Shown here piece by piece: positions 36,415 through 47,237 of a DNA stretch of 64,000 nucleotides. The DNA comes from JAMQKA01 sp034521835. GTDB taxonomy: Bacteria > Bacteroidota > Rhodothermia > Balneolales > Balneolaceae. The stretch's first letter is position 1, and the number at the start of each line of letters is the position of its first letter. The notes beneath the pieces are model-generated. The model saw only the letters and a list, made by a program, of their open reading frames with translations, did not search any database and had not been told where the DNA came from. A program made the position numbers and the translations under genes. The DNA lies in NCBI GenBank assembly GCA_034521835.1, contig JAXHMA010000005.1, forward strand, positions 62,001-126,000, given 5' to 3'.

Positions 36415-37214
36415 TTAAACCGAAGCCACGGAGCCGCCATCCACGCGGTAGTCGGACCCGTTTACGAAAGAGGCTTTATCCGAAGCCAGGAAAGCCACAA
36501 CAGGGCCAACTTCCTCGATTTTACCCGGCCGACCTACTTCTATATGTGGACGGTTGTTTTCCAAGAATTGCTGCACGGCTTCTTCTCTTGTGATGCCCTG
36601 CTCATCGGCTGCCTGCTGCATCATATTGTTGACCAGCGGCGTTTCTATAAAGGCGGGACTCACCGTATTCACCAGAATCCCATCTTTCGCATACTGTTTG
36701 GAAAGGGCTTTCGTAAAGTTGTCCAACGCTCCTTTTGAAGCACTGTAGTGAATCATGTCGTGATAGGGTTGCGTGCCGTTCTCTGAGGAGATATTAATAA
36801 TCCGTCCCCAGCCTTTTTCCTGCATAATCGGCAGCACTTTTTGGGTGATGGATACCACGGCAAACAGGTTCAGCTCAAACAGGTCGCGCCACTCCTGCAC
36901 TGAAACCTCCTCAATAGTTCCGGGATTTCCAACTGTACCGGCATTATTCACCAGTATATCGATCGTTCCAAATGCATCCAGCGTGCGGTCAACCACCTTC
37001 TGAATATGATCTTCCTGGTCAAATCTGCCGGCACAGCAAGCACGTCAACGCCGTGATTTTCAAGCTGACTGCCCGTCTTTTGCAGTTCCTCCTGATGTCT
37101 TGCACAAATTGAAAGATTGCATCCTTCCTCAGCCAGCGATTCAGCAATCCCCTTGCCTATACCTTTGCTTCCACCGGTCACGATAGCCACTTTCCCCTCA
37201 AGATTTAAATTCAT
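36415..37214 (-). pseudogene. Short-chain dehydrogenase/reductase, one frameshift
   Basis: The cofactor motif TGGSKGIGKGIAESL (TGxxxGxG) lies at residues 13-27 and the NNAG motif in DILVNNAGTVG. Catalytic residues are Ser in IINISSENGT and Y-x3-K in HYSASKGALDNF. The C-terminus has the usual FLASDKASFVNGSDYRVDGG. At about 37020 the frame breaks inside PADL; the expected PADFDQEDHIQKVVDRT needs one more T in a TTT run. Corrected length is about 267 residues, typical of classical SDRs. The substrate is unknown. Confidence 0.88.
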
Positions 37215-37414
37215 AATAGTTCCTTTTTAAAAGTTGCTAATTACATGTATCTGTTGAATCGATAAACACAGGGCGCCAGGTGTTCGTTTCTACCCAGTAG
37301 ACCAGGATGTTGCATTAAATGATGCTAGTCTTTTGATCGGAATTATTTCACAATATTACAATTTGGCGAATTTTCGATCAGCTTATCGGGTTGGTTAGGG
37401 CATCCTTAGACGGA

Positions 37415-37817
37415 TGCTAAGTTATGACTTGCCAGTAACTTGCAAGCCCAAATAGGCTACCGGCATGCAAGGTTTCCCGCTAATTTCTCCATAACCCTTG
37501 CATTTGGTAGGGCTAGATATCTCCCTTGGAGGGATCCACCATCCGGCCTATGATTTATGAGCCGACCAAGGCAAACGCAGGGAAGGCGTAAAGAAAGAAA
37601 CCTGCACCAGTTTTCAGAAGAAGCCGCTCATGTGGAAAATCGTTATGAGGCGGGAGGGGCTTCTAACGGGAACATCTGGGTTTCTTTTAGCCGCAGCGGA
37701 GTGCCGCCAGGCGAATAAATCTCCAGTCGGTGATTTTTCGGGTTCGTTTTTGTTCACACAAAAAGGAACACCCTTGGCCACGGAAAAGACTTTTGTGACT
37801 TTTTGAGGAAGCCCTGG
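37415..37817 (-). repeat. Dispersed 3'-end element, copy A
   Basis: On the minus strand it begins right after the ypdA TAA with CCAGGGCTTCCTCAAAAAGTC. It has a hairpin GTTC-g-TTTTTGT / ACAAAAA-g-GAAC at 37742-37769, a conserved block near AGGCGAATAAATCTCCAG, and a second hairpin ATGCAAGG (37465-37472) with CCTTGCAT (37496-37503) whose loop contains GCTAATTT. The same blocks occur in the same order in copy B. The remaining gene-free bases 37215-37414 show nothing. Confidence 0.7.
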
Positions 37818-38774
37818 TTACGACAGCTTTTCCTGGATGTCGTCGGCGATGTGCCTGGCGTGGATCCGGGTGTTTTCGATGAACAGGCTGCTGGTATCCA
37901 TGCCGCCGCAGACCACCCCGGCCACATACATGCCATCGCGGTTGGTTTCCAGTGTTTCAGAGTCGTAGACCGGCATTTTCTTCTCATCGTCGGTAAGCTC
38001 AATGCCGAACTTTTTCATCAGCCCGAAATTGGGTTGATAACCGGTCAGCGCCAGCACAAAATCATTCGGAATGGTTTTGGTGCCTTCGGGGGTCTCAAGC
38101 ACTACTTCTTTTTTGCGGAACTCCTTCACTTTCGTATTGAAATACGCCTTGATCTCATCCTTTTTAATGCGATTTTCGATATCAGGCTTCACCCAGTATT
38201 TTACCGTCTCCTTTATGCCGTCGCCGCGTATCGCCATTGTCACATTGGCCCCGCTGCGAAAGGTTTCCAGGGCTGCATCCACCGCGGAGTTACCCGCTCC
38301 CACAATTAGCAGATCCTGCCACGCATAGGCGTGAGCTTCGTCATAATAATGCTTCACTTTGTCGAGCTCTTCGCCGGGCACGTCCATCATCCGGGCGATA
38401 TCATAAAAACCGGTAGCCACCACAATCTTGGATGCGCTATATTGGTCTTTGTCGGTTTCAACGGTGTAATTTCCATCCTTCCCGTTAATATTCTGCACCT
38501 CTTCATACAGGTGCACCGGTAGCTCGTAACTTTCGGCGGCACGGCGGTAATATTCCATCGCCTCCCTGCGGGTGGGCTTGTGACCGTGAGAAATAAACGG
38601 GATACCGCCAATCTCGAGCCGATCTGAGGTGGAGAAAAAAGTCATATCCTTCGGATAGTTATAAATGGAGTTTACAAGACATCCACGCTCAATAATTTTA
38701 AAGGGTATTTTTTGCTGTTTCAGGGCGATGCCGGTGGCCAGTCCGATTGGGCCGGCACCTACAATGATTACCAT
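37818..38774 (-). CDS. ypdA: YpdA-like FAD/NAD(P) disulfide reductase (bacilliredoxin reductase family)
   Basis: 318 residues. The FAD motif VIIVGAGPIGLATGIALKQQ opens the protein, and a second dinucleotide motif LLIVGAGNSAVDAALETF lies near 160-180. C-terminal VVCGGMDTSSLFIENTRIHA matches YpdA proteins. Members reduce bacillithiol disulfide or bacilliredoxins with NADPH; unlike thioredoxin reductases they have no CxxC in the usual place, and none is seen here. It is a cytosolic thiol-redox enzyme in low-molecular-weight thiol users. The YheT-type hydrolase is 41 bp upstream in the same direction, possibly one operon. Confidence 0.87.
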   Translation of the reverse strand: MVIIVGAGPIGLATGIALKQQKIPFKIIERGCLVNSIYNYPKDMTFFSTSDRLEIGGIPFISHGHKPTRREAMEYYRRAAESYELPVHLYEEVQNINGKDGNYTVETDKDQYSASKIVVATGFYDIARMMDVPGEELDKVKHYYDEAHAYAWQDLLIVGAGNSAVDAALETFRSGANVTMAIRGDGIKETVKYWVKPDIENRIKKDEIKAYFNTKVKEFRKKEVVLETPEGTKTIPNDFVLALTGYQPNFGLMKKFGIELTDDEKKMPVYDSETLETNRDGMYVAGVVCGGMDTSSLFIENTRIHARHIADDIQEKLS

Positions 38775-38815
38775 TGGTTTATCTGGTTTGATTTAGAAAG
38801 TGTGTTGGTATTTTG

Positions 38816-39790
38816 TTATTGATCAAAATTCTGTTCCAAAAAGTTCACGATGGTCCGGTTGAGCCAGCCGGGCGGATCGCTCCAAAATCCCACATGCCCC
38901 CCCTCTTCGGTAAAAGCATAGCTTAGATTTGTGTTGGCTTCAATTTTTTCTTTGGGGATCATACCCGGCGGACAGATGGGATCATCGAGGCTGTGAATGA
39001 GCAGTGAGGGTTTTTTGATATCGCTCAGAAACCGGCTGGATGAACAAATGGCGTAATATTCATCGGCTCCGCTGAATCCATGCAGAGGTGCAGTAACCTG
39101 TTCATCAAAATCATACAAGGTATTGCCAGTAAATTTCGGCAATTCGGGATAGCGTTCCCGTTTCTCCTCTAGCTTTCGCTTCATGGTGCGGACAAAATTG
39201 TACTCATAAACACGATTAAATCCGCTGGAAATATTCTGAGCTCCCAGGGCCAGGTCATATGGAATGGAGACCCCCACCGCCACACGAACAGGGTGGGACG
39301 CTCGCTCTTCCCCCAGCGATTTGAGCAAGGCGTTGCCTCCCAGTGAAAATCCCACCGAACCGATAGGAGCTTCCGGAAAGCGCTCCTTTACCCATCGAAA
39401 AACCGTCATCAAGTCCTGGGTTTCCCCGGAGTGATAAAACCGTGGCTGCCGGTTTAGCCTGCCGCTGCATCCACGAAAGTTGACGCCGACCACCGAGTAG
39501 TTATTTTTTGCCAGGATATGAGCCAGCTCCGTAATGTAATACCGTTTTGATGATCCCTCCAGGCCATGGAACAATACGACCACCGGCCGCTGACTTGATA
39601 CCTTGTAGATGTCCAGGTCTAAAAAATCATCATCAGGCGTGGAGATCTCCATCCGCTTGTGGTAGGGGTCCCGCTGTTTAGAAAGCAGAGAGCACCCTAT
39701 GGTGTGAAAATGCCCGTTTAGGCACCAAGAGGGTCCGCTATAATTTGGGATGTCTCGGAGGTCTGTTTTTAAAGGCATAGAGGAATTCAA
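38816..39790 (-). CDS. YheT-family alpha/beta-fold hydrolase
   Basis: 324 residues. The protein has the N-terminal FHTIGCSLL region and PVVVLFHGLEGSSKRYYITE (oxyanion-type HG), the VGVNFRGCSG motif, and nucleophile elbow GFSLGGN (Ser). The acid Asp is probably in LIHSLDDPICPP and the catalytic His in EEGGHVGFW. YheT/UPF0017 members are uncharacterised esterase-like enzymes; the mammalian ABHD1/3 relatives act on lipids. The start is supported by the lack of other in-frame ATGs upstream and alignment with the family N-terminus. Confidence 0.87.
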   Translation of the reverse strand: MNSSMPLKTDLRDIPNYSGPSWCLNGHFHTIGCSLLSKQRDPYHKRMEISTPDDDFLDLDIYKVSSQRPVVVLFHGLEGSSKRYYITELAHILAKNNYSVVGVNFRGCSGRLNRQPRFYHSGETQDLMTVFRWVKERFPEAPIGSVGFSLGGNALLKSLGEERASHPVRVAVGVSIPYDLALGAQNISSGFNRVYEYNFVRTMKRKLEEKRERYPELPKFTGNTLYDFDEQVTAPLHGFSGADEYYAICSSSRFLSDIKKPSLLIHSLDDPICPPGMIPKEKIEANTNLSYAFTEEGGHVGFWSDPPGWLNRTIVNFLEQNFDQ

Positions 39791-39959
39791 TTAGATGTTC
39801 AAGTATAGGTTAGTTGCTGTTGTTCTTCAACTGCTGATTGGCTCTTAAAACCGTACGGAAAGAAAGACCAAAAGAGCATTTTTGCTGGCAATTTCAGCCT
39901 AAAAAATTGCCGGTTATTACTTACCTTTTGAACCAGTAAAAGAATAATTGAATCACTCT

Positions 39960-40508
39960 ATGATGACGAACAGATTTGACGAAACCCAACCCGTGGAAAC
40001 CGACAGCAATAAAAAGACCGTCGCCTCCTCTCGCGTCCGCATGAATGAGCTGGTGATGCCCAACGACACCAACCCCCTTGGCAAATTAATGGGCGGCCGC
40101 CTGATGCAGTGGATGGATATCTGCTCGGCCATTTCGGCCCAGCGCCACTGCAGGCGTAATGTCGTAACGGTGGCGGCAGACAGCATCGAATTCAAGAATG
40201 CCATTGAGCTGGGAGAGGTCGTGGTTATTGAGGGTGAAGTGACGCGCACGTTCAACACCTCCATGGAGATAGCGATGCAGGTATGGGCGGAAAACCTTCG
40301 TACAGGGGAGCGGCGGCTGTGTACTACCTCGTTCTACACGTTTGTAGCTGTTGATGCGGATGGACAACCGGTTCCGGTTCCTAAAATTATTCCTGAAACA
40401 GATTTTGAAAAAGAGCGCTACAAGCAGGCTGAAGAACGCCGTGAAATGCGCCTGCATATCTCCAGGCAAAATGAAGATGCCCACCGAAAACGGGACAGCA
40501 GTGAGTAA
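39960..40508 (+). CDS. Acyl-CoA thioesterase (hotdog fold, YciA/BFIT-like)
   Basis: 182 residues from the ATG at 39960; a TTG four codons upstream is possible but less likely. The hotdog signature is MNELVMPNDTNPLGKLMGGRLMQWMD, where the Asn/Asp residues and GG mark the substrate-binding helix. The FVAVDADGQPVPVPKI segment follows. The C-terminus is a charged helical tail. It should hydrolyse fatty acyl-CoA in the cytosol, balancing CoA and acyl pools. It is monocistronic and divergent from the YheT-type gene. Confidence 0.9.
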   Translation: MMTNRFDETQPVETDSNKKTVASSRVRMNELVMPNDTNPLGKLMGGRLMQWMDICSAISAQRHCRRNVVTVAADSIEFKNAIELGEVVVIEGEVTRTFNTSMEIAMQVWAENLRTGERRLCTTSFYTFVAVDADGQPVPVPKIIPETDFEKERYKQAEERREMRLHISRQNEDAHRKRDSSE

Positions 40509-40798
40509 TTTAAGAGCTGTGATTTCTGGGCTTTGTGTCTTGATCTCTTTAAAACTCACATCTTAAAAAGCCTATACTCTCACCACCCATCATTAAATCA
40601 CTTAACGTCAGCTCAGGATGAGAATACCAGTACGTGTATTTCAATTGATGTTTTTAAAGCTCCGGTGGAGGGAACGCAACAAAAATTTAACCCGCCGGCG
40701 ATGGATGCAGTCCGTTTTTTCGTCGTTAAAAAAAGTGAGCAACAGCAATAACTGTATTGGCACAGAAACAGGAATTTTAATGAATCCTTAAACTCACG

Positions 40799-43717
40799 TT
40801 ACTTAACGAGCACCATCTTAATGGTTTTAGTTCGGGTTTCGGACTGCAGGCGTGCAAAATATATGCCGCTGCTTAGATGTCGCGAATTAAAATTAAAGAT
40901 GTGGATACGCGGCTCTAGTTCTTTATCCACAATTTCAGCTACCTTCCGCCCCAAAATATTATAGACCGAAATATTAACGTGAGACTGGCTTGAAAGATCG
41001 AGTCGCAGACGCGTGCTGCCGTTATAGGGATTTGGATAGTTCTGGAAAAACTCGGTCTGCTCCGGTTCCTCCTCCGAAATAACCAGCCCTTTGTTGGATA
41101 CCATAAATGGGGCTCTGCTACGGGCCTCTGCTATCTGGGTTTGGAGAGTATTGAGATTTTCCCCAAAGGCATATACAAACCCGATACGAACCCGTGCGCG
41201 AGGTCCAACGGTGTAAGGCCCTGAGGCTACAACCGCTGAAACATCGGTTCCGGAGACCTCTGTTTGCTCGGTGCCTGCCGTGAGTGAAAGCTTCTTTTCC
41301 TCATCGGTGTAGCCGTCATAGATTCCGAAATTGACACCCCGGCCTTCTGCTGCATTGTCAATAGCCAGTGCACTGGAGAGCGGCCCTAGGCTGGCGACTG
41401 CTACGAACGGCTGCGTGTTTTCTGAACTTTCATCGTACAGATAAAGGATGCTATCCTGCTGGCTGAAGGAGGCGCCATTATTATCTGAGATCCCAATATC
41501 CCAGTCATTAAAGAGTCCGGCATGCACATCATTTAATTCTAAAAACGGAGACGGATTCTGAATTTCATACAACAGAAAAACCACATTGGATAGCGCCGGA
41601 TCTTCAAACGAAAAACTGTTTACGTCAATATGGGCAGAAATATTATTTACCGTATCTGTCGTAAAATGGGTGGTGCCCTGCAGGTCGGCCTGCGATCCAC
41701 TTTCTGTAAGGCGAACGGTTGTTTGGGGATTAAAATTACGCGAGAGTTCGCCCTCGGTAGAACGCACGGCGTCATACATGGTACCGCTCATCTGCAGCAT
41801 GAGTCCACCCTCAAAAAGCAGGTTTTCACCCTCTGTATATTCTTCATCCTGTTTTTCACGGGGAATAAAACCAACACCGCCGCGCTGTTCCAGCGGATGC
41901 GTGAAGCCGATCGTCCCATCGGCAGAGACTGACATCTTAACACGGTTGGCAGCCATCACATCGTAAAGTAATTCATCGTAGGTGAGCATGCTGAAGTCAG
42001 AGTAGCCGGTCGGGACATCGGTAAACTGAAGTCGAAATGTTGGGATCTGTGACAAGTCAAACGCGTCGGTGATGCGGATCGGGATGGCTACCTGCACGGT
42101 ATCGCCGTTGGGAATTGTACCTTGCTGGATGGTGGGATTAGAAAACTGGATACCGCCAACGGTAGAGCGAATATCGAGGGTCAGGCTGCTGGTAGCAGCC
42201 CCGTAATTTACCAGCGTTACCTGGATATTTCCCGGCTCTTCAAACCCAAGCTTTTCACCATCCTCGTTCAGGAATGCAGCATTCAGAAGTTCAATACCGG
42301 GCAGATTGGCATTTGCAGGGTTTAGGGCCGCTTCCGCATCCACCTTGCCGCGGCCCAGTCGGTTGACTTGCGGCGACCCAACCAGCGGGATGGAGGTGGT
42401 CCGTATGTGCGTTGCTATGCGGTTGGCAGACCAACCGGGATATTGAGCGCGCAGCAAGGCTGCCAAGCCCGCAACGACCGGGGTCGACATGGATGTACCG
42501 CTGGAAATCCCAAACTGGTTATCCCGGATCGTGCTTTCAATACGGGTGCCGGTGGCCAGCACATCCAGCTTGTACCCGATATTACTGCAGGACTCCACCC
42601 GGTTATCTGTGCCCACGGCCCCCACGGCAATTACATTTTTGTAGGCTGCCGGGTAGATCACTTCCGTGCTTCCCGTATTACCAGAAGCTCCCACGACCAC
42701 CGCTCCCAGGCTGGTGGCATAAGCAATAACCTCGTTTTCGGCTTCCGAAAAGCTGCCGCCGCCCCAGCTGCAGTTGATGATATCGGCGCCATTTTCTGCC
42801 GCGTAGACGATGCCCTCGATCCCGAATCCTATGAGCTGTGATTCATTAATAGAGGTGCTGTGGTCATCAGGCACGCCACCCGCCTTGATCGCCATATATA
42901 TTGAATTAAATCCGGTGCCGGAGATCCCGAAATTATTGTCTGTTTCGGCGGCCGCAATACCCGTTACATGCGTGCCGTGGCTGTTGGCGTCCAACATGGG
43001 ATCGTTATCCTCGGTGATGGTCTCATCAGTGTAACCGCTGGCCCAGAAATCCCAGCCAATGACATCATCGATCTTGCCGTTGTTATCATCATCGATGCCG
43101 TTATCCGCGATCTCATCCTCATTTCTCCAGAGCTTCTCGTCCAGGTCGGTATGATTGTAATCGACCCCGGAATCCACAATGCCGATGACGATATCGGATG
43201 AGCCGCGGTTGTAATCCCATCCCTCAATAAAGTTGTGAAACTGTTCATATGGATTGCTGATGCGATCTTGTGGGTCATAAAGTGTTTGCCGCAGGTAACG
43301 CGGCTCAGCATACTCCACACCCGGCAGTTTTGAAACTTTGGCTGCCAGCCAGGCGGCGTCTACATCCGCCATAAAATGGACGCTGTGGATTCTCTGCAGG
43401 TCATTCGCTGCTCGTCTCAGTTTTTTACGATCTAATGCTGCCCTGCTCTTTACCTGACCAAACCCCGAAAGTGAGCGTTCATCCCACAGGGGCTCAGGGC
43501 TGCCTGCACCAAAGGAGGTTAGGTACTGCTGAATGTTCTTCCTGGGATCGGTCCCCTGCCTGGCGCGCAGCTTATTCAAAGTATGGGCGTCTTCGTACTT
43601 GATAATCAACGTATGGGGCAGGTAGGTTGAGGTGGGGTGCTGTGCCCACGCAGGCATCACGAAAAGTGTCACCAAGAGACCGAGAAAGAGGTGGCACAAC
43701 AGATCTTTGTTCATCAA
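40799..43717 (-). CDS. Secreted S8 (subtilisin-like) serine protease with T9SS type A sorting domain
   Basis: 972 residues. A signal peptide (LFLGLLVTLFVMPAWAQ) and an inhibitor-like propeptide region precede the S8 domain. Its catalytic triad is Asp in IGIVDSGVDYNHTD, His in SHGTHVTGIAA and Ser in GTSMSTPVVAGLAALL. Beta-sandwich stretches fill about 490-880. The last roughly 80 residues (FFQNYPNPYNGSTRLRLDL to KTIKMVLVK) form the T9SS type A/Por-secretion C-terminal domain, which directs export through the type IX machinery and surface attachment. It should degrade extracellular protein. It is monocistronic and divergent from the Ppx/GppA gene. Confidence 0.95.
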   Translation of the reverse strand: MMNKDLLCHLFLGLLVTLFVMPAWAQHPTSTYLPHTLIIKYEDAHTLNKLRARQGTDPRKNIQQYLTSFGAGSPEPLWDERSLSGFGQVKSRAALDRKKLRRAANDLQRIHSVHFMADVDAAWLAAKVSKLPGVEYAEPRYLRQTLYDPQDRISNPYEQFHNFIEGWDYNRGSSDIVIGIVDSGVDYNHTDLDEKLWRNEDEIADNGIDDDNNGKIDDVIGWDFWASGYTDETITEDNDPMLDANSHGTHVTGIAAAETDNNFGISGTGFNSIYMAIKAGGVPDDHSTSINESQLIGFGIEGIVYAAENGADIINCSWGGGSFSEAENEVIAYATSLGAVVVGASGNTGSTEVIYPAAYKNVIAVGAVGTDNRVESCSNIGYKLDVLATGTRIESTIRDNQFGISSGTSMSTPVVAGLAALLRAQYPGWSANRIATHIRTTSIPLVGSPQVNRLGRGKVDAEAALNPANANLPGIELLNAAFLNEDGEKLGFEEPGNIQVTLVNYGAATSSLTLDIRSTVGGIQFSNPTIQQGTIPNGDTVQVAIPIRITDAFDLSQIPTFRLQFTDVPTGYSDFSMLTYDELLYDVMAANRVKMSVSADGTIGFTHPLEQRGGVGFIPREKQDEEYTEGENLLFEGGLMLQMSGTMYDAVRSTEGELSRNFNPQTTVRLTESGSQADLQGTTHFTTDTVNNISAHIDVNSFSFEDPALSNVVFLLYEIQNPSPFLELNDVHAGLFNDWDIGISDNNGASFSQQDSILYLYDESSENTQPFVAVASLGPLSSALAIDNAAEGRGVNFGIYDGYTDEEKKLSLTAGTEQTEVSGTDVSAVVASGPYTVGPRARVRIGFVYAFGENLNTLQTQIAEARSRAPFMVSNKGLVISEEEPEQTEFFQNYPNPYNGSTRLRLDLSSQSHVNISVYNILGRKVAEIVDKELEPRIHIFNFNSRHLSSGIYFARLQSETRTKTIKMVLVK

Positions 43718-43837
43718 AAAAGTTATCTGAATAGGGTGAAAAAATGCAGCATAGTAACAATCAAAAGCTAAGGATAATCTAGCAAAAGGATATAAAATTT
43801 ATATATTCCATAAATATAACTCCAGACAGGGGAATTT

Positions 43838-45477
43838 ATGGAAGAACATGAGTCCAGCGGCACGCCTACCAAACGAATTGCAGCAATCGATCTTGGGACT
43901 AACTCGTTTCATTCGGTGATTGTGGATATCTACCCGGATGGGAGTTTCCGAACGGTAGATAAACTCAAGGAGATGGTGATCCTGGCTGAAAAAGGGATGG
44001 GTGATACACTTTCCGAAGATGCCATGGAACGCGGTATGGCGGCCCTGAAGAAAATTAAAATATTATGCGATAATCAGGGTGTTGAAGAAATCCTGGCTTA
44101 TGCCACCAGTGCGATCCGGGAAGCACGCAACGGTGGCGAGTTTATACAGCGCATGATCGACGAGCTGCAGCTCAAGGCCCTGGCAATTTCCGGCAAAATG
44201 GAGGCACAGCTCATTGGACATGCCGTTCAACATGGTGTTACGCTTGATGAAAAACCGGTGTTAATGGCTGATGTGGGGGGTGGCAGCGTGGAGTTCATCA
44301 TCGCCAACAATAAGGAGTTCTTTTATTCATCCAGCAAAAAAATCGGCGTGGCGCGTATGGCTGCCCAGTTTGTCTCCACCGATCCGATCTCCAAGAAAGA
44401 GAAAAAGAAACTCCGAAAGCATTTTGAGAAGGAGCTTGCCGACCTGTTTGAAGCGGCTGAAAAATACTCGATTGATACGATCATCGGCTCCTCGGGCACG
44501 ATGGAAAATATCGGCCAGATGATTGCCAACCGAAACTCGGTAAGTACCAAGATGACGCTGAATGAGTTCCAGTACACGGCTGGATCCTACAAGAAATTTT
44601 ACAAGGATTTTATCAAGCTGGATCATGATGAACGCCTGGAGGAGAATGGGCTGGATGACAAGCGCGTGGATATCATCGCTCCGGGACTTGAATTGAATTG
44701 CTGAAGCTGCTGATTAAAAAGCTCGATATTCAACATGTGAAAATATCTGAATCAGCCCTGAGGGAAGGGATGATCCTGCAATACATCAAAAAAGAGAAGG
44801 GCAATCTTGACCTGGATCTGCTGGCGGCAAAGAATGTGGGACAAAATCCACGGCGGCGCAGTATTTTTGAGCTTCTCAGGAAGTATAAATGGCATGAAGA
44901 TCATTCTACACATGTCACGAATATGGCCCTCAAGCTTTTTGATGAGCTGAAGGAGGAGCTGAAACTACCCGAGAGTGACCGCGAGCTTCTTGAGTATGCC
45001 GGCTATGTGCATGACATAGGATATTTTATTTCGCGCAGGAAGCATCACAAACACACGCTCTACCTGATTCGCCATTCCGATTTGCGGGGATTTAATAACG
45101 AGGAGATCAATATCATCGGGAATGTGGCTCGCTATCACCGGCGGTCGGCGCCTGCGCCTCGCCATAAATATTACGATCGGCAAACTGACAATGTGAAGCA
45201 GCGCATACGTAAGCTGGCGGGCCTCCTGCGCGTAGCCGATGGATTGGATCGCAGCCACTACCAAAATGTGCAGAACCTGGAGATTGAAATTAAGGATGAT
45301 AAAACTCATTTCTACATTACCACCGAAAGTGATCCCGAGCTGGAGATCTGGGGCGCCATGCGAAAACGGCATCTGTTTGAGGAGATTACCGGCCGGACGC
45401 TTGAAATATATCCCAAAGAGGAAAGCGAAGTTGTAGAGATCAAACAGCCGGATCCTTTTCCGGAGTATAAGTCATAA
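43838..45477 (+). pseudogene. Ppx/GppA exopolyphosphatase with HD domain, split by a 5-bp tandem duplication
   Basis: The N-terminal half (43838-44704) has actin-like phosphatase motifs AAIDLGTNSFHSVIVD, ATSAIREARNG and DVGGGSVEFI. It ends GLELNC at a TGA. The rest (44698-45477) continues LLKLLIKKLDIQHVKISESALREGM and has an HD-type domain with YAGYVHDIGYFI. The break lies in an AATTG-AATTG direct duplication (44691-44700); removing one copy restores GLELLKLLIKKL and a protein of about 545 residues. The downstream half could restart at the overlapping TTG at 44698. The enzyme normally degrades polyphosphate or pppGpp. A strong GGGGAATTT ribosome site precedes the first ATG. Confidence 0.87.
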
Positions 45478-45935
45478 TGGCGACATGTATATGTATTGTG
45501 GTGGACTTCTTATCCCTGGGTTAGAAAGCTCCCCAATCACCAACTTAATTAGTCGATGAGCGAAGTACCCGAATCGGGATCTCCGGATTCTTGAGGCCGG
45601 CGATAGGAGAAATTGATTATGCCTCGTGATAGTGAGTTTCAGCGGAATGATAGAACTAAGGAGGGCTTACTTATAATGGTCCCAACTGAGCGTAAAAAGA
45701 ACTTCAGAATTTCAATTTCGCAGATATAAATTTTTCAGATTGAGTAGTAAAATTTCATCAAAAAAAATTGGATTATTTGATGACTTTCCTATTTTAGGTT
45801 TTATTATTCTTTTGACGCGCTTATCCATTTACAATCTAATAAATTAGGGATCAATTTTTGGGGATACCATCTCTTAAATAACATCTGGATGAGTCATCTA
45901 ACTAGGGACTATAATTTCCAAAAAATCCAAATAAT
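45478..45935. other. Gene-free stretch
   Basis: 458 bp between the phosphatase and the MFS gene. It is AT-rich with no supported gene, RNA or clear repeat; the MFS promoter must lie in its last 150 bp, but no TAnnTTTG match was found. Confidence 0.5.
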
Positions 45936-47201
45936 ATGAGTGAACAAGTAAACGAGCGAAGACTTTTTTTGGGAAGTTGCTTTGCACTTATTACAACAGC
46001 TTTCACCTTTGCCATCCGAGCCGGAATTTTACCAGAACTGGGCAACCAGTTTGACCTGTCAGCAGAGCAGCTCGGCTTTATCAATTCAATGTGGTTTGCG
46101 GGATTTCCGATCTCAATGATACTGGGGGGCATTTTCTATAATGTCATCGGTCCCAAACGAATCATGCAAATTGCCTTCTATGTACATACCTTGGGTATTA
46201 TTTTAACAATCTATGCAGGCGGATATACCACACTGTTAATATCTACCCTGCTAATCGGTTTGGGTAACGGCTGTACGGAAGCGGCTTGTAACCCGATGAT
46301 TGCTGATGCCTACAAGGGCAACATGGTGGATAAGATGCTGAATCGGTTCCATATGTGGTTCCCTGGGGGTATTGTACTTGGCAGTCTCATTTCCAAGTTT
46401 ATGACTGACTTTGGACTCGGGTGGGAAGCCCAGATGTGGATCATCATGATTCCGACGATCACCTATGCTCTCCTGTTCTGGGGACAAAAATTCCCGGAGC
46501 CCAAGCTGGAGGAGATGAAATCCCTGTCGGAAAACTTCAAGGCACTGACCAACCCTGTTTTCCTATTTGTATTCTTCTGCTTCGCTTTGACCGCCATTTC
46601 TGAATTCGGGCCGCAGCAGTGGGTAGAAATTGTACTGGCTCAAAGTGGTGCAAGCCCGATGATTATTCTTGCCCTGGTAACAGGCTTAATGGCCGTAGGA
46701 CGCTTCTTTGCGGGTCCTGTTGTTGCAGCGCTCGGACAGCCCGGCGTGCTGTTGGGGGGAGCTATTTTTGCAACTATCGGCACGTACCTGTTTAGTGTCT
46801 CAACGGGTGCTATGGCCTATGTAGCGGCCGTCTTATTTGCTATTGGTATTTGTTACTTCTGGCCGGTGATGGTCGGGACAGGAGCCAAGCGAGCGCCCAA
46901 GACCGGTGCGCTGGGATTGTCCCTGTTGGGAGCTATGGGCATGTTCTCCACCTCCATCTTTCAGCCCATTATCGGTGGATGGATCGATTCCAACCGCGCC
47001 TTGTATTCTGAACAGGGTTTGTCAGGATCTGAACTGGAACTGGCGGCCGGACAAGCTACGCTGGCAGACATGACGCTTTTCCCGGCTTCCCTGATCGTGC
47101 TGTTTACCATCTTCTTCATCTGGCAGAAAAAAGCAGATATCAAAACGGTTGATGAGATGGCTGACGAAGAAGAAGGAACAGCGCCCAGTGCTGCCGAATA
47201 A
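45936..47201 (+). CDS. MFS transporter
   Basis: 421 residues with 12 hydrophobic helices. The loop 2-3 element is weak (GGIFYNVIGPKRIMQ), and LLIGLGNGCTEAACNPMIAD is in helix 4. The overall pattern recalls FucP/NarK-like nutrient porters, with NPMIAD, WFPGGIVLGSL and KTGALGLSLLGAMGM. It lacks the sugar-porter motifs of the MFS gene in the fructan locus, so the substrate differs and is not known. The C-terminus is acidic (ADEEEGTAPSAAE). It is followed by a clear terminator. Confidence 0.85.
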   Translation: MSEQVNERRLFLGSCFALITTAFTFAIRAGILPELGNQFDLSAEQLGFINSMWFAGFPISMILGGIFYNVIGPKRIMQIAFYVHTLGIILTIYAGGYTTLLISTLLIGLGNGCTEAACNPMIADAYKGNMVDKMLNRFHMWFPGGIVLGSLISKFMTDFGLGWEAQMWIIMIPTITYALLFWGQKFPEPKLEEMKSLSENFKALTNPVFLFVFFCFALTAISEFGPQQWVEIVLAQSGASPMIILALVTGLMAVGRFFAGPVVAALGQPGVLLGGAIFATIGTYLFSVSTGAMAYVAAVLFAIGICYFWPVMVGTGAKRAPKTGALGLSLLGAMGMFSTSIFQPIIGGWIDSNRALYSEQGLSGSELELAAGQATLADMTLFPASLIVLFTIFFIWQKKADIKTVDEMADEEEGTAPSAAE

Positions 47202-47237
47202 CTGCTGATTTCCACTTTTGGCGACCTGAATTTCTGA

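Noticed and set aside
40533..40751. Plus-strand frame of 72 codons after the thioesterase
   Set aside because: Low-complexity, no family resemblance, no ribosome site; treated as non-coding.
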